Positions 1-12,865 of a stretch of 64,000 bases of DNA are shown one piece after another. The stretch lies in NCBI GenBank assembly GCA_013396995.1, contig VWZP01009947.1:1875437-1939436 (forward strand), written 5' to 3'. The stretch comes from Dicaeum eximium (Eukaryota; Chordata; Aves; Passeriformes; Dicaeidae). Position 1 is the first letter of the stretch; every line of letters starts with the position of its first letter. Made by a program: the position numbers and the translations under genes. Under the pieces are notes generated by a model. It was given only the letters and a program-made list of their open reading frames with translations, was not told the origin of the DNA and made no database searches.

Positions 1-503
1 GATTCCAGCCCTCTACAGACCCGTAACACACTGAGTAACACCCAGGGTGGAAAAGGTGAGGAAGAGCAATATTATAAATGTAGTTTATCTGCCCTGATTT
101 AGCCTGGTTACAGTCCCAATTCCACGTGCAAGGTCTATCCACAGACTGTGTAATTGAGATCCTAACACACACCCAAACCCACTCCAATGTCCAGATGCCC
201 TAGCAGTAAGGAACTGGGAAGCCACAAAACATCTCGTGTGACCCCTGGAAAACATATCAGCAGCTCTTCATGTCAGCAATTATGTAACCACTGCTGTATC
301 TTGGAAAGATGGGACAAGAATCTCTTTCAAACTACCACATGTAGCTGGAAAGACCTGAATGTGAAAGTGCTGTTTCAAATCCTACTGCATAACATTCTTG
401 CTCCTCTGATTCTGCTTGTTTGCAAAAACAGCACCAAATACATTCAACTTTTCTGCCCATGGATGCACAGATTGCTCCACACACACATGGAAACTCACAG
501 GTA

Positions 504-773
504 TGTCACCATGGCAGCTGAACTCCACACAGCCACTCACTCCCTGCCCCTGGCAGGGAAATGGGGAAGAGAATTGGGAAGAAGAGGAAAATCCATGGGT
601 TGCAAAAAAGACATTTAACAGGACAGAGAAGAAAGGGATGATGATAATAATAATAATAGTAATAATGATAACATCAGTGTGTTACCAACATCATTCTCAT
701 CCTAAATCCAAACCACAGCAATAAACCACCTACCAGGAAGAAAATTAATTCTGTCCCAGTTGGAACCAGGACA
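504..773 (-). mobile_element. Avian ERV (ERVL-like) solo LTR with internal deletion
   Basis: Read on the minus strand the segment begins TGTCCTGGTTCCAACTGGGA, the typical start of a common avian ERV LTR. It continues through the same blocks as the copy at 16824 (AGAATTAATTTTC, then GTTGGTAACACACTGATG). It then jumps directly to an ATT/ATC-rich tract and the 3' portion (AACCCATG, CCCATTTCCCTGCC, GAGTGAGTGGCTG). About 260 bp corresponding to the centre of the other copy, including its TATA-like box, are absent. The 3' terminus is uncertain; I place it at a CA near 504. I see no convincing target-site duplication, no internal retroviral genes and no partner LTR nearby. Family naming is from memory of avian repeats. 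Confidence 0.8.
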
Positions 774-3700
774 CATGTACCATGAGCCACAGAAGATGGC
801 CTGCTAGTTCCCAAACCCTTGGTTTCTTGCTTTTGAAATACCTCATTCTGATCCATTTGGTAGAGGCTAATAAGGCCGGTAAATGATCTGTGAGGAAGAA
901 CTCACGGATCCGTGGTTAAGAAGACAGCACTGAAAGGAAACATAACAAGTCCTCATATAAAGAAAAAGGCACTAAATTTGAGGTGACACCCAGTTGTTTG
1001 TCACATCAATGGCACACAGCACGGAAGTTTTCAATTCAAAGGTCTGAACTGCAGAAAAGGAAAGTTCAGGTGACAAATTTCCAATGGTTAAGAATACCAG
1101 AATAAATTGCTGAGGAGGGTGTGGATAGTGAGGAAACGTCAAGAGTGATGCAGATAGGGTTGATGCTGCCTTGGGGGAAGAGGTGGATTACTTAATTGCT
1201 TAAGAGTTTCTTGAGATAACGACACACCACGTCATTTCCAAGGCTTTACAAGTTTAGCGGATTGAGGAAGTGATGAACTAATTATTTGTATGAAAAGATT
1301 CTGATAGGATGATATATCTACTAAACTAAGTTTTGGCTGGATTTATAGTTTGTTCCCTGCCATTTTCATCTCTAGCAGATGAGGTGTGAAATTGCTTCAG
1401 TAGAAGGACTCAGCACATAACAGCATCAGACAGTGTTTAGAAGAACAGAACTGTCAGACTTCAGGATCATGCTGAGCTCATCACTCCCCTCTGGATCTGC
1501 AGTTTCCTTGTTTATGGCATATTTTCTAGGGAACTGTGGAAGCCAGATCTGGTCATGTGCTCATTTCTTCATGTTTGGGCTACTGACACTTTTTCAGTCT
1601 CTGCAATGAAATTGTGCCCTGGAAAACAGCACTGAATGGCAAAATTACAAAACGGAGGGCGCACACACAATCCTTCTGCTTCATCTGCTTTATTCACTTT
1701 GAGAATTCTTTCAAATCCATGACCTTATAAGCATTTGCAGAATGAGGCTGGATACCTCAGAGAGCAGAATAAACCCACCCACCCACACAGGAGAGAGACA
1801 AGGAGCCCACAGGGTGCTGGTGACCCCTCACAAACACCCCCAGCAGAGCTGATGGAGGGACCTGAGCGCTGTGCAGGGAAGGCACGAGATGAGAAGGTGC
1901 CTTCTAATCCCTAAAAAGTGCTGGACAATTCTACCAACATTATCAACACTGCTTTTGCACCTCAGTACTTTTATCTGACAGAGGAGAAATGGCCAAAATC
2001 CACAAGCTAAGCAATTAATCAAAACTTAGGAAGCAGCTAATTAGGCCCAGATTTGTTCAGCTATTGCTGTAATGTAAAGATGCTTACATGGGTAGGAAAA
2101 TGCACATGATACAAATGCCCAGTAGCCAGGTTTATATCAGAAGGACTGAAAAAGAGAAATACCCAATGAACATGCATTTTCCATCCAAGTAATGCAAGTC
2201 TCGGCCGAATTTAAATCACTGTAACTTCACCAAGGAGCCTGCACATAACTGAGGGCACAATTTGACACTGATGTAATTCTGCCTTTGTGTTCTGCCCTCA
2301 GTAATCCAGTTTAAATCTATTTGTCATACATGCTGTCCAGTTTTATAAGCTTAAAGGAATTTTTAGTATGCCTTCTCCCAAAGAAAAAAAGGATGCAAAG
2401 GAATTAATGAATTTAGAGTTAATGCCCAACTTTAATTGTAAAGACAGGAAAATTATACTATAATTCATTAAAATAAAATCCATTTGCCACACATATCCAA
2501 CCCTAGGCTCTTTATGTATCAGAGATGTCACTTAAATTCACACCATTTGGTATGAATAAATGCTACTAAGTTTTACTAAAATACTTGTTAATTCACATCT
2601 ACTATAACTGAAATATAAGAAAAAACATTGTAATTAGATCCCCTGCAACATAACCAACAAAGATTTTAATGAACTTTTTTATTTAGTCAGCATACCAAAA
2701 ATTAATTTCTCAAACTAAGTGTTCTTATCATTGAGGAAATTGCCAATTTATATAAGAATGGTCTCTCATAATTAAGTGCCTTAAAAAAAAAAAAACCAAG
2801 CTTGTAAATATTTCAGACTTTAATTTTTAATAGTTTCCTTTTGAAACCTCTTGTTGTGCCAATCTACTGGACAATCACATGAAGGGAGATAGGGAAATAG
2901 AATTTAACATAGACATCCCTAAAACTAATAAAACTGTTCACAAAAAAAAACCTTTGTTCCATATATACCTTTAATTTTTCACTCCTTGCCTTCTCCACCA
3001 CACAAAAGGCTCTATTTCCATCTTGTACTACCTTGCTCCAGCAACCTCCTGAAACCCCATCCCCCCTTTCACTGAATACTAACTAGAAGTGAGATAAAAA
3101 CTTCATTATCCTAAGGTCTCAAGGGTATGGATTCGATATTTTAATTAAAAAAAATAAAAATAATTTAAAACCTGTACAGAGATCACAGAATTCCTGTTAT
3201 TTCAGAAAAGCAAGCAAAAGACTCTTTTCTCTGTATTAGATTGATGAGAAAGCACACTAACTGGCAGGCAAAAATCAGCTATGCCAGGGGACTGCCACAC
3301 AAAAAATCCATTATTAATCTACCTGATCCTTTTTCAAAGCATTCAACATCATCTACTGCATACTTTATTTTTGCTTCTCTCAGCTTTCTCTTTCTTCCTC
3401 ATCCCTTCCCAACTCAAAAGAAAACAGTAAAAGGGACATACCGCAAGTTTCCAGCTCCTGAAGCCTTTATTCCAACACACCCTTTCCCCACTGAAACTGG
3501 GTAATTTTCAAATCCTCTGGCCTACACAGAGATGACACAAAGGCTGAGAAGTGTGTTCCAGGAGAACCCTTCTGTTAAGGAACACCTGCCATGGTTATTT
3601 AATGTCACACATTTCCTCCAAATTCTTGTCTTCATTTGAAAGCCTGGCAGAATTAGCTGCTCTTTAATGTTTCAGAACATTAATCCAATTGTTGGATTGG

Positions 3701-5055
3701 TTGTTCTTAGTGGTTTCAGAACATTTTAAAATGGATAAAGTGATTTCTAAGTATCTTGTGTATAAAACTAAGATGAGGTGTGTCTCAGTTGAGGTCAGTG
3801 CCAAGAAGAGGCCCTGTGTGCATCCTGTTTGCACCTGGTCCCACTGAAGGTTAATCAGAGTGGCTTCCTAATCTGAACCACAGACAAAATGAACAACCAC
3901 CTCCAGCTTTGGGTAACTGTGCAGATGACAAGAGTTAGGCAGCCATATCCTTTCTTTAAAATTGCAGCCTGTGAAGGAAGTTACCTTGCTGCATTCTTAT
4001 AAAAGCCATCTGTGCAGCCCTGGAGTGCATTCCTCCTCCTGAGCTCTCTGCTTCCTCTACACAGGCAGCCTCTCTCTCCTCTTTCACCTCCATCCTTTAT
4101 TTATTTATTTTTCCATCTTAAAAAAATGAAGTACCTGACTGACTGATACAAGCAGGCCTATTTCCAAATCATATCACCACCTTCATCTGCCAAGAAGTTA
4201 ATCTTCAATGCCATTTCCAAAGCAGAGCTCTCCACGCCGGGTGCCTGCCGTGGCTCCATACATCACAAATGCACCACATGACACTAACAGGGAACACAAC
4301 TTCCCCTGCAAAACCAAGGGAGAGCAAAATAATAGAAACTGAAAGAAGATAAAATGTTTTGTAGGTAGTGGAACACCAGCTGATAGCAATTTCTCTTTCA
4401 AGCCACAGTATACTTAATTTATTTATAGGCATTGGGAAAATGTTATTGCCACAGCCCTGTGTAGGAAAATACACTAGAAGTGCCACTTCATGAAAAAGCA
4501 GCTTAGAAGTAGAAACATAAGGAAAATGAATAATGTTTCCCTAAATATCAAGTCCCATTTCTTGCAATAGAATAATGATGAAGCCAGGAGCTATGCCAGG
4601 CAATTCGGAGGGGCAACAACTAAGTACAGCCTACAGCCAGCACACAGCAATGTCATATTTAGGAGTTCTATTGATAAAGTATCTAAAGATGGAAAACATA
4701 ATAACTCATGGTCTTTATGTCTAAAATATCACGACCAATATATTTATGTTTCTGATACTTGGATATATCATTCACATTAACATCCTGCTGGTATTTTTCA
4801 AATAGTGACTTGTGCTTTTTATGACTCTACTTGAACATGGCTTTTCATGGCTTTACTTCTATCTTCTTTGGGATAGCTAAACATAATCTGGATTTTGAGG
4901 ATAAATAAATCCATTGGGCTAGACTGAATTAACTATAACCATATGCTAGAGCTGAGAACAAGATTAACAAATCATGGCTACTGGATTTCTTTCAGCTAAC
5001 ACTGAGTCCTTAGGCAGCTTTTTGGTCCACTGAGAGAGAGACAGATATTTTTTGT

Positions 5056-5079
5056 CAGATGCCTGTATGCAGGCATCTG
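5056..5079. repeat. Perfect inverted repeat, 10-bp arms, 4-nt loop
   Basis: CAGATGCCTG and CAGGCATCTG are exact reverse complements separated by TATG. An octamer-like ATGCAAAT follows at 5088..5095. It is too short for a pre-miRNA and no function is claimed. Confidence 0.8.
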
Positions 5080-6690
5080 CACACACTATGCAAATGCAGA
5101 GGTTAACACTATGAAATGCAGACGTTCTTCCCTTTTGGCTTTCCAGACTTCTAGTTATGTCAGCATTTTAAATATGAAAGGTCATTCCAAAGGCCCCACT
5201 GAAGAGAGAAACAAGTCTCAGTGCTGGAGCCTTTCCAGCAAAGATGCATTTGCTCTTGGAGAATACATGCCCCTTCTAATGAATTTTAACCCCCAGCAAT
5301 TAATAAAGGGTGAACTCCATGAACACACAGATCATATAAAAATAATTACAAAATGTTTATTTACATTGCATTAAAGGTGGCTGTAATGTGCAACAATCCC
5401 TAGGATTGGTCTACTGTACATCCAGTTCTCACAGAGTTCTGTTTACTGGTTACAGAGAAGATGGGAAGTGAGAGATCTGATTGCTCAGCGTATAAATTAA
5501 AGCTCTCCCAGGAGCACAACACATATTGCAGGTTTTATTGTACTGCCTTGCCTTGTGGTTAAAGTGAATCTAAAACTTGGACATTTTGGGTCAGCACTTC
5601 ATCTGCAGCAGAAGAGGCAGTGCAAGGAGGAAGGAAAACAATGCTGCTACTGCTCTTCCCGGGGTAAAACAGAATAAACCCTCAAACAGACCTTGCAAGA
5701 AGGACAGCAGAAGTAAAATTCCAGTCTTCAGGTATGGGTTTCCTGTCCCTGCACTTCAAATAAATACATGTAAATTTGACAGGCCTTTGAAAGCTGTTCA
5801 GCAATAACTGCTAAACACAAACAGGTGTCCATGGATGTACTGCAACCAGACACAGAGAGAAAAGACAGAATGAGATCAAATGACCAAACAACACCTGCCA
5901 AACTAACTTTAAACATACTATGCTTAGGGAATTTTTTAGTGCAGAACAGCATCAGAATATATTTGAAAACTTCTTTTATTCATCTTGCCTAGGACTGCTT
6001 AGCATCAGCAGTTTGGAGTTTAAAGTAACTTTCCAAATGGCCAAGGCTGCAAAGCTAGAATGCAGTCAGCTTAGAGAAGAAATAATAATATTTCATGCAA
6101 ATATGTTTAATTTGAAGCAATGAGAAGAGGAAGTAAAATGGCTGTGATTCACTTAGTGTTTTGATGACCTGGGCACTTAGGTTTACAGCACAGGGAGATT
6201 TAATTCCCAAATATATATGTGTCATCACATCTTAGCTAATGAATTGAGAACGAACAGGTAACTGATTTTCACCCAAGTTTTTAGCCTTAGGGTTAGATCA
6301 CAACCTTTATTCCTGTCTGGAGAAAAAAACCCAACAAACAACTACTAACACCAAGTACTACACCCCTAGGAGTCCTCATGACTCTGAGGAAGCAACAGAG
6401 GGAGAAGCAGTCAGAGAAAAGAAGCCTCCTTCTGCCAGTCCCTGTTTAAATTCACAGAGCTTTGCAAGCCCATGACAGCCATGGTTAGTGCCTATCTTGC
6501 AGTTTATGAACATTACTCCCTTCAAATAAAAACCTGGATTTTTTTCAGGTGGTGCCAAAACATCTATCAAGGATATTGGTTCATTTATTTTCCATTCTTT
6601 GCTTTGACTGGAAATTTATTTTAAGAAATACTACCTTCAGCATTTCTTCTGCAATTTCAATGGAATTAGCTGGTTTTCATTCATCAAAAT

Positions 6691-8380
6691 ACAATCACAG
6701 AATCACAGTGCTAGAATGGCAATTCTGGGAAGGATGCTGGTTCCATTGCCCCTCTCCATTGCTAGACCAGCTACCTCTGGGTCATTATCTGCAAGGCATT
6801 TGTCTAGCATGTTTCAGAGCACCTTTCAACAGAGTCTTGACATCCTCTTTAAAATATCTCTCCCAATGCTTAAATATTGCTGCCACTATGAAGGCTGAAA
6901 TTAATCTTCTTTGCTGCAGTGTAAAATTACTCCCCCTTGTTGTACCCACAATGGATGGAGAATCAGCCCTCAACTCTGCAGTTAATTTTAAGTATTTGGA
7001 AACAGGATTTGTGCATTGTTTTGGGTTTTTTTGTGGGTTATTCTGGTTTGTTGCTGTTTTGTTGGTTTGCTCCTCTCCTTCAGTCTTTCTTCGCAGAGGA
7101 TATTTTCTGCCACTCTGATCATCCCTGTTACATTTCTCTGGGTGCTTTCCAGTTGATTCACAGTACCCAAGAATCCTGGTACTCAAATGTGGGCAGTGTA
7201 TTCCAGCCAAGGTCTTACTGGCACTGCTTACAGCTGAAGGATTACTCACAGTTACTCATGCCACTGCAACATTTGCCTTTTTTGCAGCAGAATGACATTG
7301 TTGACTCATGTTCTATTTGTAATCCATTATAATCCCCTAGCCCTTTGCTCCAAATTTATTACTGATTTGTTTTCATCCTGTTTTGTGCAGATGATTGTTC
7401 TTATCTAAGAACTTTGCATCTGCCTAGACTAAATTTAGCTTTTGTTTTCAGATAATTTCTTAATTTTCTTAAGGTGACAGAATTTTATTTCTGTGCTACA
7501 TTTAATAGGCAGCCTAATTTCAACACCTATAGTTTAATTTAAATGGTAAAAAATGGTAAATGTTAAAAGTGGTAAATAATACTGGACCCAAAAGAGATCA
7601 CAGAGACCCCTTCTGAATTTATCCTCCCAGCCAGACACTGAACCACTGACAGCTACTACCAGAACATAGTTTTCCAACTGATTTTGTATCCACCTCGTAA
7701 TTATTTCTTTTAGACAACACTTCTTTAACTTGTTTACAAGGCAGTAATGGAAACCAATGTCAAAAACCTTATTAAGTCAAGATATTTGATGCTGCAAGCT
7801 TATCCCTGAGTCTCAAGACCTGTAATTGTCACAAAAGAAACTGAGTTTAGCTTGACATCCATGTCAATTTTATTCACCCCCTTATCTTATTGATGCCAAC
7901 AAATATTTGCTTAAATTTTTATCCTAGTCTGGGAGTTTTTTTCCCAGGACTTCAGGTTTAACTCACAGGATACATTTTCCCATTTTCTTCCTCTCCTTAA
8001 TGGAAAAAAAATACCATGTTGCATGTCTTTTCCCAATCTTGTACAATTTAATAGCTTTTCAAGGATAACTTTTAGGATTTCTAAAATTATTTCAGTCAAT
8101 TCCCTTAAACCACAGATCAATTCCAGCTGATTTACAGATACCTAATTTACCCAAGCCTGTCCTTTCCGTCATCCAGAATCTTACACTCCAACTTAAGATA
8201 CCAACTACAGTTGCCACCTGGTCTTAGCATCCCTTTTAAGTGGAAGCCAAAGCAAAGCCAGGTGCCAAAGCTTTGGCCTTCTCAGCAGTGCCTTTACAGG
8301 AGCATCTCTCTCCACTGAGCCATCATTTTTCCTGATTTCTTTTTCTTTCTTCTAATACACTTGTAAAAGTTGCTATTTCT
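6691..8380 (-). mobile_element. Old CR1 LINE copy, 3' portion including part of the reverse-transcriptase ORF (decayed)
   Basis: The left end has the reverse complement of a CR1 tail (AATCACAGAATCACAG), then CR1 landmarks in the expected order on the minus strand. These include the AGAGGATATTTTCTGCC..GATCATCCCTGTTAC block at about 7096..7131, CATTTGCCTTTTTTGCAGCAG near 7270, and TGACATTGTTGACTCATGTTC near 7291. Further along are ACTGGACCCAAAAG near 7581, the AAAAACCTTATTAAGTCAAGATAT block near 7760, and a block near 8230..8380 with AAGCAAAGCCAGGTGCC and GTACTTGTAAAAG-like sequence. The order is that of the CR1 3' UTR followed by the C-terminal part of ORF2, but many indels and stops remain. 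A T-rich patch (7013..7075) interrupts it. The right limit is uncertain and some CR1-like similarity may continue to about 8700. The 189-codon plus-strand and 154-codon minus-strand open stretches here are fortuitous. Confidence 0.8.
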
Positions 8381-9439
8381 AAATTCTAGCCCAAACATCT
8401 TGTTTTGTACTTAGTGGGCTGGGGCTACCACCTGTGCACCTTAAGAGTCCACTCAGCTGTACTTTGTGTAGGCAACCTCTTGTCACTGCAGTCATTAAGA
8501 GTCTTGTCATTAGCCAAGCTCCTGCCCTTGGATAATTCATGTTTGTGCTTTCTACATTGAGCAAATGCTAATTATCCCTATTTTTCTTCCTCTAATTCTT
8601 AGTTTACTTAAATCTATATTTGAAACAACTTGTCTTTATTTTGATGTTTTTCTCTTTCTAGAAATTCTCCATTATGCATTTTTATGGCCATTGCCACTCT
8701 GCCTTCTACTTTTATTCTCCACAGGAGTTCCTGTTTTTCAGCTAGCACCAAATGACAGTAATCATCCATTAAGTGACAAGAATATAAACATGTTTAAATA
8801 TTGTTCAGACTGCTCTCCTGACTGGATAGTGATTCAAGGGTCACTCTGGCATGCAGATGCTATACCATCCCAATATTAAGTCAAATAACATTTCAAAGCT
8901 GGAGGGTTTGCCCCTCATTGGTTTGGCCTTCTTAAATCAGACAACAAACCAAAGCTGTTTGGATAATGCACTGGGGCTTCTCCTGCAGCAAAGGAAGGGA
9001 GATTTGCAGGCATGTATTTTACACACACTTCATCTCTAAAGGTCTAGGTAGGTTACCAAAGCTGAATTCCTATACACTGGACTGAAACACAGGGGACGAG
9101 ATCTCTGCTCCCTGAGAGATGCCAAAGAGAGCAGGGCTGGGTTCTGTGATATTCCCCAAAAATGCCCCTCTTTCAATGGAAGCTGGATGAGCATGGGGAG
9201 GGCATGAATTCCCCTTTGAAAATCACATCTGCTTCACAGCCAGTGGAGTAGGAGATATTGAAAGCAAGCCAGCATCATTATTGACAAAACTAACAAGTGC
9301 TCCCCAAGTGCTAATAAAATCCCAGCCAGGCAGCCTATTGATCACTGCCTGTCCAAAGCACATCAGCCAAAATGCAATCACACACAAGGACCCCAGCACT
9401 GTCACTTCTCGGGCCATATTTAATGACAAAATTGGTTGC

Positions 9440-9745
9440 TTACAAGTTTATAAGGAATTTAATATTACGCTTCTAGCATGCCAAAAGAACCACGTGCATC
9501 TGCCTGGAGATAAGCAGCCATATGTGCTTGAAATGCATTTGATGGAAGACAGTATATTTCATGTGCTGCATCTCAGCTATTGTTTTTGGTTGATTCAGTT
9601 AACGTGTTCTAAAATTGGACTGATTTACTGAAGATTTGCAAACATAATTCATGTGCACTTGCACTATGAATAAGCCTCTAAAACTAATTCAAGCACAGTC
9701 AAAAAATAAATTGCAAAATAAGTTATTCAATTGAAATCTGCCATC
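9440..9745. other. Candidate conserved noncoding element (unverified)
   Basis: This is a repeat-free stretch with several TAAT/ATTA cores, a forkhead-like GCAAACA and mixed composition without low-complexity decay, lying inside a developmental gene's intron. That style is common in conserved intronic enhancers. It cannot be shown from one sequence, so the call is only a suggestion. Confidence 0.2.
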
Positions 9746-12700
9746 TGAGGCACTGTAATAGAAAACATTTATTATAAAACTAACATATATTTGTGGCTAG
9801 AGATGTGTTCAGTACTAAACATCTCTTTGTGAGGAATTTATTCAGGCTTTTCTGAAAGAACATCTTAACTGGGCTAACAGAAAATTACACGTTCAAAAAT
9901 AATTGCAGGTTCTATGATTTTCATCCTGCATCACAGGCTTCCCATTTTCACTCCTTTTGTTTTGGAAAGCTTATGAATTTTAGGCAAACTTTTTTTCTGC
10001 ACAGCTGCAGAAGCCCATTTCTGGAGTCTGGATTTGTGATTTTTTGTCTGCAAAGACACAGGTTGGATGTGATGCACAAGGAGAGGCAGCACTGATATCA
10101 ACACATTCATCTTGAAATGTAATGCTCTAAATTTGGCAAATTCACTTCACAGGGCTGCTGGGCTGTGAAAGTCATAGGCTGTGTTACATTGGAGGCCTCA
10201 GTCCACTCAAAAGCAGTGTTTCCTCTTCAAAAGTGAGGGTATTTTGCTAGTTCAGCCTTTCATTAGTGCTCAAGGGGAGCTCTTTGAAATGAGTACATGT
10301 CTGTAATTAATAATGATAGTCAAGACTAAATGAGTGTGTCTGACATTAGAGTCAGTCATTGACAGGTCCAATTCAGGCAGATAAAGATTTTCACACAATA
10401 CAGTGGAATAAGGAGTTTCAGTTTTTAAAGTTTTTTTGTATTCCCTCCTCTCCAAGGGCAGAAAGCCCTGAGAAGGAACATCCCTGTCCAGATTTCTCAG
10501 TTATTGGGGAAGAGGATTGGAAACAGACAGTGAAAAGAAAGACAAAGGCTGGAAGACAAGGGGGAAAGGTCAGATTATTTCTGATCAGGAGATTTTTTCC
10601 CTGAACCTTGGAACATTTGGTATTGCTACCTCCAGCAGTGGGTAAAACTACCCTGTTTCTAGCCAGTCCTTGTGCCTCAGTGCTGAAGGCAGAGCTGAGG
10701 GAAGGGACTCAGGCCAGCTCCATCCACTGCAGTCATCCGACAGTGCCACAATCCAAGTGGAAAGGGGGAAACTTGCACCTCCTTGATCAGAAAATTCCAT
10801 AGTTCAGTGGATGGTTTTAAGCACATATTTGGGAAAAAAATCAGCACTACCACAGAATCAAATTTTTACCCCTCTTATTGCATCCTTCTACAGATGTGTA
10901 ACCACAATAATAATGGCAGCTTGATGTTTTAAACGTGTTTCGATTCAGAGCTCGTGCATCTGCAATGCAAAGTGCACCCTGTTACTTCCACAGTTCCTAT
11001 GTTCTGGGCAGCAGTGCTTTTAAAAAGTCATATGGCAAATTGGACACCATTCCAAACTGCTTCCAGCAATTTTAGGGGTGGCTTCTAGCAGAAATCTTTC
11101 AGTAACTTAAACTCACTTTTTTGATTTAACAGTTTTCAATTAACATAATCCATAAAGCCTTAATGAGTTCATTTTCTGGCAAGTCTGAATAGGTGCTGAA
11201 TATGAGACACATATCAAAATCCCTCACTTCAGTTATGCTAAAGTTTTCCCCTATTCCCTCTTTTCTCTCTCCAGAGTGGATGAAGAAGACTAGGAAAGTA
11301 TGCCAAGTTAGCTGTCAAGCTCCTTAAGAACTCTCAAATGACCTTGTCAGGGAAAAAAACCCAACACTTTGATTCATATTTCAAAATCCTGACTAACCTG
11401 CCCCTTCTGCTCTGCTGCTTTTTTGCTTCTGTAACTGTGACAGAATCCAGTTCAATATTAATGACCAGCAATCATTTCCAGGCTGCAAACTCTTCTGCCT
11501 TCTGCAGTCCAAGTGCCTCGTTAGCTCGGCTCCGTCAGTAAGATGCTCACTTTTATATTGGTTTCTCCTGGGTTAAAGATGAATAGAAAGCTGGGCTGGT
11601 AACCCAGCTAAAAAAACCACTCTGATCACTCAAGTGCCCTCTGAGTTGCAGTTGAACCATTCAAGTTGACTTCCCTTGAACAGTCCTGTTATACAAACAT
11701 ATCTCGTGCCACTCCCTAGAGGTGGCTTCAGAGAAAGCCATGAATGCCTTTTTTACAAAACAAGGTATTTCTGTTCTTGAGACAAACACTCAGGTATTTC
11801 CCTCCACACTGCAAGCAGAAAGCAGACAGCTTGATTACACTGTTACTGTTTTTCAATGCACAATTAAATAATTCATCCTGCTGAATAAAGCCAGCTTTTT
11901 GTTAGAAAGGAATACAGAGTTGGTTGGATGCAGCAGACTTCTTTAAGAGATGCAAATGAAGAACAAGCCTGGAAGCAGAACTCTGCTGATTTTCAAAACC
12001 TCTGATTACTGTTGGTTTTTAAATCTGTTAAACATCTGGAATCCTCCTTTTGAGATCCCTCTGGCAGGTACTTTAACCCTGCCCTCCCAGCTCTTTCAGC
12101 CTGGCTCTACAGTCCAGCCCCACATGAAGACTTCACAATTTAGGATTTTCGATTTAGAATTGGGAAGTAGATTTTTAATATTAAAACCTTGTAAACCTGT
12201 CCCAAAAAGTTAGTGTTTGCACAAAAGAACTTTACTTTATCTTGGTGACACCAGACCTAGATTTTCTATAAAATTCCAAATCTCTTTTCATTCACCCACT
12301 GGAGAAGTTTTTTTCTCTGCAGTAGGAAGAATCTTGGTCCTGTGAGGTTAAAAGAAGCCTTTGAGACATCTCTCAAAATAACAATGGTGTGGTGAGAACA
12401 CAGACCTGCTACTGAATTCACAGGTGCAAGCTAGGGCTCCTCACCACAGGATCTGCACAAGTTCTCTGGGTATCAGCATCCCAAAGAATATAAAATGAAA
12501 GCTTTTCTATCTTCAAAACCATACAAGAGCAAAAAGGGCATTTAAACTCCCCAGAGCCAAACAGAACAACATGGGAAAAATACCAGGGCTGGGAGAATGG
12601 AAAAGGAAAAATAGATTAAACAATTGTCTTGCAGCTCATACTGCATAAAAGAGCTGGGACAAATTCTTCTGAGTATTCTTTTTCTCCCTCTGTGGAAAAT

Positions 12701-12798
12701 TATAGAAATTAAAGCTCTGGTGGGAACATCTGGGAAAGAGAAAGCTTCCCTTCCTTCCTTCTTTCCTGTCAGCAGTTTCTATTTTAATGCCACTTCCT

Positions 12799-12865
12799 CT
12801 ATATATACATAAATATATCATGTATACATTTACACACATACTCATACCTATATGCATATATAAAC
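12799..12865. repeat. TA/CATA-rich low-complexity tract
   Basis: An irregular run of ATATATACATAAATATAT-type sequence followed by ACACATAC and ATGCATATATA. A TTCC/TTCT pyrimidine tract (about 12749..12767) lies just before it. Confidence 0.7.

Noticed and set aside
5056..5079. microRNA hairpin
   Set aside because: The stem is only 10 bp; a pre-miRNA needs roughly 25 bp or more of pairing.
6549..7332. Open frames of 189 and 131 codons (plus) and 154 codons (minus)
   Set aside because: They lie inside, or run into, the decayed CR1 and do not read as the CR1 reverse transcriptase or any known protein.
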